Positions 25,306 through 36,584 are shown, counted from the stretch's first letter. The stretch: DNA of 64,000 nucleotides from Saccoglossus kowalevskii (GCF_000003605.2 NW_003130783.1:1-64000), one strand, 5' to 3'. The notes: a model not told the origin generated them from the sequence alone. Numbers and translations: made by a program.

Positions 25306-26246
25306 ATGTTTGAGGTAAAGCGCAATCGGTCGTGGTTAGTACTTGCATGGGAGACTCCCTTAGTAAACGAGCTGTTGAATTTTTTTTTGTTTCATCACAG
25401 ACATGGAAAAGATATACTTCAACATTTCTGCATTTTTCTTCCTGTGATGTCAATCATATATTGTAGAAAATCGTGCATTTTTGTAACTTTTTAACTAATG
25501 GGAAAGTTTCGAAATTCCTTCTAATTTTCAAGTACAAGTTTGTTGATGCTGTCGGCACGTAGTGGGTTTTAAGTTGTTAACGCACCGTGCAAAGTTGTTC
25601 AAAGTCATTGCAAAGTTGTGCAAAGTTATTGCAAAGTTGGTAGATGTATTTTGCATAAATGACTAAGTTGTTGGCTTATAGAAACGCGCAGTTCTAAAGT
25701 CGACAAGTTTAATACAAGCCATTTGAAAGCAGTTTATAGATGTTCACGTGAGTTGACTGTAAAATGTTAGAAAACAGCGTGCAAAGTTGGAAAAAACGAA
25801 AGAAATGTTGGCGGAGTTGCTTGTATATATAACCTAAGTCATTATCATGACAACCCTGAAGTTAAATGTCGAAAATATTAAGTAAATGTTCGGAGAATGC
25901 CTCATATGTAAGCAGATTGTCACAACAGTCAACCAAAAAGTCGACTACAAACTGCTTACAAAGTTGTGAAAAGCGATTGCAAAGTTGGTATTTTCATTTG
26001 GGATTGTTACCTGTGATATCATTTTAACAAGTCCTATAGTTAAAAGCTCGAAAATGTGAATAAAGATTTCGTTAATTGATGTTAAATTACCGTAGTCTTT
26101 CTCCAAGTATGTAGATGTCATAGGTCAATTCTAGAAGATATTTGCGTAGGCGATATCGATTTTAAAACATCTCAAAACCTGAAATAGCCGGGAATTCGGC
26201 CTAATTGCATGTTTTCTATGCAGTTGTGTGGTTGGGTGACCGATAA
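25306..26246 (+). repeat. Monomer M27, B form, 941 bp
   Basis: Near copy of M21 at its start. One-base indels at about 25490-25680 (AATGGGAAAG, CAAGTTTGTTG, TATTTTGC, TGACTAAG). AATACAAGCC and CCCTGAAG shared with M28. Confidence 0.94.
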
Positions 26247-27187
26247 ATGTTTGAGGTAAAGCGCAATCGTGCGTGGTTAGTACTTGCATGGGAGACTCCC
26301 TGAGTAAACGAGCTGTTGAATTTTTTTTTGTTTCATCACAGACATGGAAAAGATATACTTCAACATTTCTGCATTTTTCTTCCTGTGATGTCAATCATTT
26401 ATTGTAGAAAATCGTGGCATTTTTGTAACTGTTTTAACTAATGGAAAGTTTCGAAATTCCTTCTAATTTTCAAGTACAAGTTGTTGATGCTGTCGGCACG
26501 TAGTGGGTTTTAAGTTGTTAACGCACCGTGCAAAGTTGTTCAAAGTCATTGCAAAGTTGTGCAAAGTTATTGCAAAGTTGGTAGATGTATTTGCATAAAT
26601 GACCTAAGTTGTTGGCTTATAGAAACGCGCAGTTCTAAAGTCGACAAGTTTAATACAAGCCATTTGAAAGCAGCTTATAGATGTTCACGTGAGTTGACTG
26701 TAAAATGTTAGAAAACAGCGTGCAAAGTTGGAAAAAACGAAAGAAATGTTGGCGGAGTTGCTTGTATATATAACCTAAGTCATTATCATGACAACCCTGA
26801 AGTTAAATGTCGAAAATATTAAGTAAATGTTCGGAGAATGCCTCATATGTAAGCTGATTGTCACAACAGTCAACCAAAAAGTCGACTACAAACTGCTTAC
26901 AAAGTTGTGAAAAGCGATTGCAAAGTTGGTATTTTCATTTGGGATTGTTACCTGTGATATCATTTTAACAAGTCCTATAGTTAAAAGCTCGAAAATGTGA
27001 ATAAAGATTTCGTTAATTGATGTTAAATTACCGTAGTCTTACTCCAAGTATGTAGATGTCATAGGTCAATTCTAGAAGATATTTGCGTAGGCGATATCGA
27101 ATTTAAAACATCTCAAAACCTGAAATAACCGGGAATTCGGCCTAATTGCATGTTTTCTATGCAGTTGTGTGGTTAGGTGACCGATAA
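26247..27187 (+). repeat. Monomer M28, B form, 941 bp
   Basis: CGTGCGTGG, AACTGTTTTAAC, AATACAAGCC, CCCTGAAG, TAAGCTGATTG, ATATCGAATTT, AATAACCGGG. Confidence 0.95.
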
Positions 27188-28120
27188 ATGTTTGAGGTAA
27201 AGCGCAATCGTGCGTGGTTAGTACTTGCATGGGAGACTCCCTGAGTAAACGAGCTGTTGAATTTTTTTTTGTTTCATCACAGACATGGAAAAGATATACT
27301 TCAACATTTCTGCATTTTTCTTCCTGTGATGTCAATCATTTATTGTAGAAAATCGTGGCATTTTTGTAACTTTTTTAACTAATGGAAAGTTTCGAAATTC
27401 CTTCTAATTTTCAAGTACAAGTTGTTGATGCTGTCGGCACGTAGTGGATTTTAAGTTGTTAACGCACCGTGCAAAGTTGTTCAAAGTCATTGCAAAGTTG
27501 TTCAAAGTTATTGCAAAGTTGGTAGATGTATTTGCATAAATGACCTAATTTGTTGGCTTATAGAAACGTGCAGTTGTAAAGTCGACAAGTTTAATAAAAG
27601 CCAGGTGAAAGCAGCTTATAGATGTTCACGTGAGTAGACTGTAAAATGTTAGAAAACAGCGTGCAAAGTTGGAAAAAACTAAAGAATGTTGGCGGAGTTG
27701 CTTGTATATATAACCTAAGTCATTATCATGACAACCCCGAAGTTAAATGTCGAAAATATTAAGTAAATGTCCGAGAATGCTCATATATAAGCAAATTGTC
27801 ACAACAGTCAACCGAAACGTCGACAACAATCTGCTTACAAAGTTGTGAAAAGCGATTGCAAAGTTGGTAGTTTCATTCGGGATTGTTACTTGTGATATCA
27901 TATTAACAAGTCCCATAGATAAAAGTTCGAAAATGTGAATAAAGATTTCGTTAATTGATGTTAAATTACCGTAGTCTTACTCCAAGTATGTAGATGTCAT
28001 AGGTCAATTCTAGAAGATATTTGCGTAGGTTTTAAAATAAACATCTCAAAACCTTAAATAGCCGCGAATTCGGCCTAATTGTATGTCTTCTATGCAGTTG
28101 TGTCGTTAGGTGACCGATAG
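27188..28120 (+). repeat. Monomer M29, B form with A/C-like end, 933 bp
   Basis: CGTGCGTGG, TAGTGGATTTT, AATTTGTTGG. Indel cluster at about 27680-27785, then the same A/C-like end and GCGTAGGTTTTAAAATAAAC as M23. Confidence 0.94.
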
Positions 28121-29057
28121 ATGTTTGAGGTAAAGCGCAATCGGGCGTGGTTAGTACTTGCATGGGAGACTCCCTGAGTAAATGAGCTGTTGAATTTTTT
28201 TTTTGTTTCATCACAGACATGGAAAAGATATACTTCAACGTTTCTGCATTTTTCTTCCTGTGATGTCAATCATTTATAGTATAAAATCGTGGCATTTTGG
28301 TACCTTTTTTAACTAATGGAAAGTTTCGAAATTCCTTCTAATTTGCAAGAACAAGTTGTTGATGCTGTCGGCACGTAGTGGGTTTTAAGTTGTTAACGCA
28401 CCGTGCAAAGTTGTTCAAAGTCATTGCAAAGTTGTGCAAAGTTATTGCAAAGTTGGTAGATGTATTTGCATAAATGACCTAAGTTGTTGGCTTATTGAAA
28501 CGCGCAGTTGTAAAGTCGACAAATTTAATAAAAGCCAGTTGAAAGCAGCTTATAGATGTTCACGTGAGTTGACTGTAAAATGTTAGAAAACAGCGTGCAA
28601 AGTTGGAAAAAACGAAAGAAATGTTGGGCTGAGTTGCTTGTATATATAACCTAAGTCATTATCATGACAACCCCGAAGTTAAATGTCGAAAACATTAAGT
28701 AAATGTTCCGAGAATGCCTCATATATAAGCAAATTGTCCACAACAGTCAACCGAAACGTCGACACATCTGCTTACAAGTTGTGAAAGCGATTGCAAGTTG
28801 GTATTTTCATTTGGGATTGTTACCTGTGATATCATATTAACAAGTCCCATAGTTAAAAGTTCGAAAATGTGAATAAAGATTTCGTTAATTGATGTTAAAT
28901 TACCGTAGTCTTACTCCAAGTATGTAGATGTCATAGGTCAATTCTAGAAGATATTTGCGTAGATGATATCGATTTTAAAACATCTCAAAACCTGAAATAG
29001 CCGGGAATTCGGCCTAATTGCATGTTTTCTATGCAGTTGTGGTTAGGTGACCGATGA
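28121..29057 (+). repeat. Monomer M30, B form, 937 bp, indel-rich
   Basis: Near copy of M24 up to about 28670. Dense small indels at about 28625-28800 (TTGGGCTGAG, TGTCCACAAC, CGACACATCTGC, GCAAGTTGG). Ends GCAGTTGTGGTTAGG (TG lost). Confidence 0.93.
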
Positions 29058-29997
29058 ATGATTGAGGTAAAGCGCAATCTGGCGTGGTTAGTACTTGCAT
29101 GGGAGACTCCCTGAGTAAATGAGCTGTTGAATTTTTTTTCTGTTTCATCACAGAGATGGAAAAGATATACTTCAACATTTCTGCATTTTTCTTACTGTGA
29201 TGTCAATCATTTAATGTAGAAAATCGTGGCATTTTTGTAACTTTTTTAACTAATGGAAAGTTTCGAAATTCCTTCTAATTTTCAAGTACAAGTTGTTGAT
29301 GCTGTCGGCACATTGTGGGTTTTAAGTTGTTAACGCACCGTGCAAAGTTGTTCAAAGTCATTGCAAAGTTGTGCAAAGTTATTGCAAAGTTGGTAGATGT
29401 ATTTGCATAAATGACCTAAGTTGTTGGCTTATAGAAACGCGCAGTTCTAAATCGACAAGTTTAATAAAACCATTTGAAAGCAGCTTATAAATGTTCACGT
29501 GAGTTGACTGTAAAATGTTAGAAAACAGCGTGCAAAGTTGGAAAAAACGAAAGAAATGTTGGCGGAGTTGCTTGTATATATAACCTAAGTCATTATCATG
29601 ACAACCCCGCAGTTAAATGTCGAAAATATTAAGTAAATGTTCCGAGAATGCCTCATATGTAAGCAGATTGTCACAACAGTCAACCAAAAAGTCGACTACA
29701 AACTGCTTACAAAGTTGTGAAAAGCGATTGCAAAGTTGGTATTTTCATTTGGGATTGTTACCTGTGATATCATATTAACAAGTCCCATAGTTAAAAGTTC
29801 GAAAATGTGAATAAAGATTTCGTTAATTGATGTTAAATTACCGTAGTCTTACTCCAAGTATGTAGATGTCATAGGTCAATTCTAGAAGATATTTGCGTAG
29901 ACGATATCGATTTTAAAACATCTGAAAACCTGAAATAGCCGTGAATTCGGACTAATTGCATGTTTTCTATGCAGTTGTGTGGTAAGGTGACCGATGA
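29058..29997 (+). repeat. Monomer M31, B form, 940 bp
   Basis: ATGATTGAGG, CAATCTGGCG, GAGTAAATGAGC, TTTAATGTAG, CTAAATCGACAAG, AATAAAACCATTTG, TTATAAATGTTC, end GCCGTGAATTCGGAC. Shared with M33. Confidence 0.95.
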
Positions 29998-30936
29998 ATG
30001 TTTGAGGTAAAGCGCAATCGGGCGTGGTTAGTATTTGCATGGGAGACTCCCTGAGTAAACGAGCTGTTGAATTTTTTTTTGTTTCATCACAGACATGGAA
30101 AAGATATACTTCAACATTTCTGCATTTTTCTTCCTGTGATGTCAATCATTTATTGTAGAAAATCGTGGCATTTTTGTAACTTTTTTAACTAACGGAAAGT
30201 TTCGAAATTCCTTCTAATTTTCAAGTACAAGTTGTTGATGCTGTCGGCACGTGGTGGGTTTTAAGTTGTTAACGCACCGTGCAAAGTTGTTCAAAGTCAT
30301 TGCCAAGTTGTGCAAAGTTATTGCAAAGTTGGTAGATGTATTTGCATAAATGACCTAAGTTGTTGGCTTATAGAAACGCGCAGTTCTAAAGTCCACAAGT
30401 TTAATAAAAGCCATTTGAAAGCAGCTTATAGATGTTCACGTGAGTTGACTGTAAAATGTTAGAAAACAGCGTGCAAAGTTGGAAAAAACGAAAGAAATGT
30501 TGGCGGAGTTGCTTGTATATATAACCTAAGTCATTATCATGACAACCCCGAAGTTAAATGTCGAAAATATTAAGTAAATGTTCCGAGAATGCCTCATATG
30601 TAAGCAGATTGTCACAACAGTCAACCAAAAAGTCGACTACAAACTGCTTACAAAGTTGTGAAAAGCGATTGCAAAGTTGGTATTTTCATTTGGGATTGTT
30701 ACCTGTGATATCATATTAACAAGTCCCATAGTTAAAAGTTCGAAAATGTGAATAAAGATTTCGTTAATTGATGTTAAATTACCGTAGTCTTACTCCAAGT
30801 ATGTAGATGTCATAGGTCAATTCTAGAAGATATTTGCGTAGATGATATCGATTTTAAAACATCTCAAAACCTGAAATAGCCGGGAATTCGGCCTAATTGC
30901 ATGTTTTCTATGCAGTTGTGGTTAGGTGACCGATGA
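29998..30936 (+). repeat. Monomer M32, B form, 939 bp
   Basis: Preceded by GGTAAGGTGACC; CTAACGGAAAG, GGCACGTGGTGG, GCCAAG, AAGTCCACAAG. End GATGATATCG and GCAGTTGTGGTTAGG as in M30. Confidence 0.95.
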
Positions 30937-31876
30937 ATGATTGAGGTAAAGCGCAATCTGGCGTGGTTAGTACTTGCATGGGAGACTCCCTGAGTAAATG
31001 AGCTGTTGAATTTTTTTTTTGTTTCATCACAGAGATGGAAAAGATATACTTCAACATTTCTGCATTTTTCTTACTGTGATGTCAATCATTTAATGTAGAA
31101 AATCGTGGCATTTTTGTAACTTTTTTAACTAATGGAAAGTTTCGAAATTCCTTCTAATTTTCAAGTACAAGTTGTTGATGCTGTCGGCACATAGTGGGTT
31201 TTAAGTTGTTAACGCACCGTGCAAAGTTGTTCAAAGTCATTGCAAAGTTGTGCAAAGTTATTGCAAAGTTGGTAGATGTATTTGCATAAATGACCTAAGT
31301 TGTTGGCTTATAGAAACGCGCAGTTCTAAATCGACAAGTTTAATAAAACCATTTGAAAGCAGCTTATAAATGTTCACGTGAGTTGACTGTAAAATGTTAG
31401 AAAACAGCGTGCAAAGTTGGAAAAAACGAAAGAAATGTTGGCGGAGTTGCTTGTATATATAACCTAAGTCATTATCATGACAACCCCGCAGTTAAATGTC
31501 GAAAATATTAAGTAAATGTTCCGAGAATGCCTCATATGTAAGCAGATTGTCACAACAGTCAACCAAAAAGTCGACTACAAACTGCTTACAAAGTTATGAA
31601 AAGCGATTGCAAAGTTGGTATTTTCATTTGGGATTGTTACCTGTGATATCATATTAACAAGTCCCATAGTTAAAAGTTCGAAAATGTGAATAAAGATTTC
31701 GTTAATTGATGTTAAATTACCGTAGTCTTACTCCAAGTATGTAGATGTCATAGGTCAATTCTAGAAGATATTTGCGTAGACGATATCGATTTTAAAACAT
31801 CTGAAAACCTGAAATAGCCGTGAATTCGGACTAATTGCATGTTTTCTATGCAGTTGTGTGGTTAGGTGACTGATGA
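30937..31876 (+). repeat. Monomer M33, B form, 940 bp, copy of M31
   Basis: Shares the private words of M31; differs by an uninterrupted T-run, CACATAGTGG and GTTATGAAAAG. Confidence 0.95.
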
Positions 31877-32817
31877 ATGTTTGAGGTAAAGCGCAATCGG
31901 GCGTGGTTAGTACTTGCATGGGAGACTCCCTGAGTAAACGAGCTGTTGAATTTTTTTTTTTTTCATCACAGACATGGAAAAGATATACTTCAACATTTCT
32001 GCATTTTTCTTCCTGTGATGTCAATCATTTATTGTAGAAAATCGTGGCATTTTTGTAACTTTTTTAACTAATGGAAAGTTTCGAAATTCCTTCTAATTTT
32101 CAAGTACAAGTTGTTGATGCTGTCGGCACGTAGTGGGTTTTAAGTTGTGAACGCACCGTGCAAAGTTCTTCAAAGTCATTGCAAAGTTGTGCAAAGTTAT
32201 TGCAAAGTTGGTAGATGTATTTGCATAAATGACCTAAGTTGTTGGCTTATAGAAACGCGCAGTTCTAAAGTCAACAAGTTTAATAAAAGCCATTTGAAAG
32301 CAGCTTATAGATGTTCACGTGAGTTGACTGTAAAATGTTAGAAAACAGCGTGTAAAGTTGGAAAAAACGAAAGAAATGTTGGCGGAGTTGCTTGTATATA
32401 TAACCTAAGACATTATCATGACAACCCCGCAGTTAAATGTCGAAAATATTAAGTAAATGTTCCGAGAATGCCTCATATGTAAGCAGATTGTCACAACAGT
32501 CAACCAAAAAGTCGACTACAAACTGCTTACAAAGTTGTAAAAATTGATTGCAAACATGGTATTTTCATTCGGGATTGTTACCTGTGATATCATATTAACA
32601 AGTCCCATAGTTAAAAGTTCGAAAATGTGAATAAAGATTTCGTTAATTGGTGTTAAATTACCGTAGTCATACTCCAAGTATGTAGATGTCATAGGTTAAT
32701 TCTAGAAGATATTTGCGTAGACGATATCGATTTTAAAACATCTCAAAACCTGAAATAGCCGGGAATTCGGCCTAATTGCATGTTTTCTATGCAGTTGTGT
32801 GGTTAGGTGACCGATGA
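31877..32817 (+). repeat. Monomer M34, B form, 941 bp
   Basis: T-run lacks the usual G before TTTCATC. GTGAACGCACC, AAAGTTCTTC, GTCAACAAG, AAGACATTATC, AAATTGATTGCAAACATGG, AATTGGTG, GTCATACTCC: the most diverged ordinary B monomer. Confidence 0.95.
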
Positions 32818-33101
32818 ATGTTTGAGGTAAAGCGCAATCGGGCGTGGTTAGTATTTGCATGGGAGACTCCCTGAGTAAACGAGTTGTTGAATTTTTTTTT
32901 GTTTCATCACAGACATGGAAAAGATATACTTCAACATTTCTGCATTTTTCTTCCTGTGATGTCAATCATTTAATGTAGAAAATCCTGGCATTTTTGTAAC
33001 TTTTTTAACTAATGGAAAGTTTCGAAATTCCTTCCAATTTTCAAGTACAAGTTGTTGATGCTGTCGGCACGTAGTGGGTTTTAAGTTGTTAACGCACCGT
33101 G

Positions 33102-33148
33102 CAAAGTTGTTCAAAGTCATTGCAAAGTTGTGCAAAGTTATTGCAAAG
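33102..33148 (+). repeat. Five CAAAG words in helical phase (example in M35)
   Basis: CAAAG starts at 33102, 33112, 33123, 33133 and 33144: steps 10, 11, 10, 11, total 42 bp or 10.5 bp per step. Almost every monomer has this cluster. In A monomers the first word is CAAAA. M44 and M45 have each lost one unit. A second pair (33471 and 33492) is 21 bp apart. Confidence 0.9.
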
Positions 33149-33293
33149 TTGGTAGATGTATTTGCATAAATGACCTAAGTTGTTGGCTTATAGAAACGCG
33201 CAGTTCTAAAGTCGACAAGTTAAATAAAATCCATTTGAAAGCAGCTTATAGATGTTCACGTGAGTTGACTGTAAAATGTTAGAAAACAGCGTG
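33123..33293 (+). repeat. Ancestral subunit 1 (example in M35), 171 bp
   Basis: Begins at the third CAAAG of the cluster. It aligns by eye with subunits 2 and 3: the CAAAGTTGTG start, a second CAAAG 21 bp on followed by TTGGTAG, and a GCAGTT-like word 77 bp after the start, then GTCGAC and a T/A-rich stretch. Its first 33 bases match subunit 3 at nearly all positions. The same layout can be found in A, B and C monomers. Confidence 0.75.
33256..33263. other. TCACGTGA palindrome (example in M35)
   Basis: An 8-bp perfect palindrome with a CACGTG (E-box/G-box) core occurs once per monomer in A, B and C. A has GGTCACGTGAG, B has GTTCACGTGAG, C has GTCACGTGAC (10-bp palindrome). M63 has two because of its duplication. 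M47 is altered to TCGCGTGA at about 44527. Known: such cores bind bHLH-type proteins. Whether anything binds here is unknown. Confidence 0.8.
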
Positions 33294-33470
33294 CAAAGTT
33301 GGAAAAAACGAAAGAAATGTTGGCGGAGTTGCTTGTATATATAACCTAAGTTATTATCATGACAACCCCGAAGTTAAATGTCGAAAATATTAAGTAAATG
33401 TTCCGAGAATGCCTCATATGTAAGCATATTGTCACAACAGTCAACCAAAAAGTCGACTACAAACTGCTTA
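33294..33470 (+). repeat. Ancestral subunit 2 (example in M35), 177 bp
   Basis: Begins TGCAAAGTTGG, has AAATGTTGG in the place of the second CAAAGTTGG, then ATAACCTAAGT (compare ATGACCTAAGT in subunit 1), CCCCGAAGTTAAA (compare CGCGCAGTT), and ATTAAGTAAATG (compare GTGAATAAA in subunit 3). Confidence 0.75.
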
Positions 33471-33645
33471 CAAAGTTGTGAAAAGCGATTGCAAAGTTGG
33501 TATTTTCATTCGGCATTGTTACCTGTGATATCATATTAACAAGTCCCATAGTTAAAAGTTCGAAAATGTGAATAAAGATTTCGTTAATTGATGTTAAATT
33601 ACCGTAGTCTTACTCCAAGTATGTAGATGTCATAGGTCAATTCTA
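33471..33645 (+). repeat. Ancestral subunit 3 (example in M35), about 175 bp
   Basis: Begins CAAAGTTGTGAAAAGCG, second CAAAG at 33492, then TCCCATAGTTAAAAG in the place of CCCCGAAGTTAAATG of subunit 2, GTGAATAAAGATTTC, and TTACCGTAGTCTTACTCC (compare TAAGCATATTGTCACAAC). Its right edge is uncertain; homology fades near the TCTAGAAG word. Confidence 0.7.
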
Positions 33646-33758
33646 GAAGATATTTGCGTAGGCGATATCGATTTTAAAACATCTCAAAACCTGAAATAGC
33701 CGGGAATTCGGCCTAATTGCATGTTTTCTATGCAGTTGTGTGGTTATGTGACCGATAA

Positions 33759-34700
33759 ATGTTTGAGGTAAAGCGCAATCGGGCGTGGTTAGTACTTGCA
33801 TGGGAGACTCCCTGAGTAAACGAGCTGTTGAATTTTTTTTTTGTTTCATCACAGACATGGAAAAGATATACTTCAACATTTCTGCATTTTTCTTCCTGTG
33901 ATGTCAATCATTTATTGTAGAAAATCGTGGCATTTTTGTAACTTTTTTAACTAATGGAAAGTTTCGAAATTCCTTCTAATTTTCAAGTACAAGTTGTTGA
34001 TGCTGTCGGCACGTAGTGGGTTTTAAGTTGTTAGCGCACCGTGCAAAGTTGTTCAAAGTCATTGCAAAGTTGTGCAAAGTTATTGCAAAGTTGGTAGATG
34101 TATTTGCATAAATGACCTAAGTTGTTGGCTTATAGAAACGCGCAGTTCTAAAGTCGACAAGTTTAATAAAAGCCATTTGAAAGCAGCTTATAGATGTTCA
34201 CGTGAGTTGACTGTAAAATGTTAGAAAACAGCGTGCAAAGTTGGAAAAAACGAAAGAAATGTTGGCGGAGTTGCTTGTATATATAACCTAAGTCATTATC
34301 ATGACAACCCCGCAGTTAAATGTCAAAAATATTAAGTAAATGTTCGGAGAATGCCTCATATGTAAGCAGATTGTCACAACAGTCAACCAAAAAGTCGACT
34401 ACAAACTGCTTACAAAGTTGTGAAAAGCGATTGCAAAGTTGGTATTTTCATTCGGGATTGTTACCTGTGATATCATATTAACAAGTCCCATAGTTAAAAG
34501 TTCGAAAATGTGAATAAAGATTTCGTTAATTGATGTTAAATTACCGTAGTCTTACTCCAAGTATGTAGATGTCATAGGTCAATTCTAGAAGATATTTGCG
34601 TAGACGATATCGATTTTAAAACATCTCAAAACCTGAAATAGCCGGGAATTCGGCCTAATTGCATGTTTTCTATGCAGTTGTGTGGTTAGGTGACCGATAA
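33759..34700 (+). repeat. Monomer M36, B form, 942 bp
   Basis: Preceded by GGTTATGTGACC; GTTAGCGCACC (shared with M10, M12, M14); GTCAAAAATATT private. Confidence 0.95.
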
Positions 34701-35641
34701 ATGTTTGAGGTAAAGCGCAATCGGGCGTGGTTAGTACTTGCATGGGAGACTCCCTGAGTAAACGAGCTGTTGAATTTTTTTTTGTTTCATCACAGACATG
34801 GAAAAGATATACTTCAACATTTCTGCATTTTTCTTCCTGTGATGTCAATCATTTATTGTAGAAAATCGTGGCATTTTTGTAACTTTTTTAACTAATGGAA
34901 AGTTTCGAAATTCCTTCTAATTTTCAAGTACAAGTTGTTGATGCTGTCGGCACGTAGTGGGTTTTAAGTTGTTAACGCACCGTGCAAAGTTGTTCAAAGT
35001 CATTGCCAAGTTGTGCAAAGTTATTGCAAAGTTGGTAGATGTATTTGCATAAATGACCTAAGTTGTTGGCTTATAGAAACGCGCAGTTCTAAAGTCGACA
35101 AGTTTAATAAAAGCCATTTGAAAGCAGCTTATAGATGTTCACGTGAGTTGACTATAAAATGTTAGAAAACAGCGTGCAAAGTTGGAAAAAACGAAAGAAA
35201 TGTTGGCGGAGTTGCTTGTATATATAACCTAAGTCATTATCATGACAACCCCGCAGTTAAATGTCGAAAATATTAAGTAAATGTTCCGAGAATGCCTCAT
35301 ATGTAAGCAGATTGTCACAACAGTCAACCAAAAAGTCGACTACAAACTGCTTACAAAGTTGTGAAAAGCGATTGCAAAGTTGGTATTTTCATTTGGGATT
35401 GTTAACTGTGATATCATTTTAACAAGTCCCATAGTTAAAAGCTCGAAAATGTGAACAAATATTTCGTTAATTGATGTTAAATTACCGTAGTCTTACTCCA
35501 AGTATGTAGATGTCATAGGTCAATTCTAGAAGATATTTGCGTAGGCGATATCGATTTTAAAACATCTCAAAACCTGAAATAGCCGGGAATTCGGCCTAAT
35601 TGCATGTTTTCTATGCAGTTGTGTGGTTAGGTGACCGATAA
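34701..35641 (+). repeat. Monomer M37, B form, 941 bp
   Basis: Close to the B consensus. GCCAAG; GACTATAAAATG (shared with M38); GTTAACTGTG and GAACAAATATT private. Confidence 0.95.
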
Positions 35642-36584
35642 ATGTTTGAGGTAAAGCGCAAATGGGCGTGGTTAGTACTTGCATGGGAGACTCCCTGAGT
35701 AAACGAGCTGTGGAATTTTTGTGTTTGTTTCATCACTGACATGGAAAAGATATACTTCAACATTTCTGCATTTTTCTTCCTGTGATGTCAATCATTTATT
35801 GTAGAAAATCGTGGCATTTTTGTAACTTTTTTAACTAATGGAAAGTTTCGAAATTCCTTCTAATTTTCAAGTACAAGTTGTTGATGCTGTCGGCACGTAG
35901 TGGGTTTTAAGTTGTTAACGCACCGTGCAAAGTTGTTCAAAGTCATTGCAAAGTTGTGCAAAGCTATTGCAAAGTTGGTAGATGTATTTGCATAAATGAC
36001 CTAAGTTGTTGGCTTATAGAAACGCGCAGTTCTAAAGTCGACAAGTTTAATAAAAGCCATTTGAAAGCAGCTTATAGATGTTCACGTGAGTTGACTATAA
36101 AATGTTAGAAAACAGCGTGCAAAGTTGGAAAAAACGAAAGAAATGTTGGCGGAGTTGCTTGTATATATAACCTAAGTCATTATCATGACATCCCCGAAGT
36201 TAAATGTCGAAAATATTAAGTAAATGTTCGGAGAATGCCTCATATGTAAGCAGATTGTCACAACAGTCAACCAAAAAGTCGACTACAAACTGCTTACAAA
36301 GTTGTGAAAAGCGATTGCAAACTTGGTATTTTCATTCGGGATTGTTACCTGTGATATCATATTAACAAGTCCCATAGTTAAAAGTTCGAAAATGTGAATA
36401 AAGATTTCGTTAATTGATGTTAAATTACCGTAGTCTTACTCCAAGTATGTAGATGTCATAGGCCAATTCTAGAAGATATTTGCGTAGACGATATCGATTT
36501 TAAAACATCTGAAAACCTGAAATAGCCGGGAATTCGGCCTAATTGCATGTTTTCTATGCAGTTGTGTGGTAAGGTGACCGATGA
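35642..36584 (+). repeat. Monomer M38, B form, 943 bp
   Basis: GCGCAAATGGG, CTGTGGAATTTTTGTG, CATCACTGAC, AAGCTATTGC, GACATCCCC, GCAAACTTGG. End CATCTGAAAACC and GGTAAGG match the end of M31. Confidence 0.95.

Larger units (their letters stand above)
32818..33758 (+). repeat. Monomer M35, B form, 941 bp (example monomer)
   Basis: GAGTTGTTGAAT, AATCCTGGC, TTCCAATTTTC, GTTAAATAAAATCC, GCATATTG, TCGGCATTG. Used for the subunit, CAAAG and palindrome examples. Confidence 0.95.

Noticed and set aside
33294-33360. TATA-like TTGTATATATAACC as a promoter
   Set aside because: Present in every monomer within an AT-rich context with variable TA number; no initiator, transcript or gene downstream supports promoter use.
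34585-34848. Minus-strand open frame of 78-88 codons in most B monomers
   Set aside because: Broken or re-framed by poly-T length, absent from A, overlaps plus-strand frames, and shows no family resemblance I can name.
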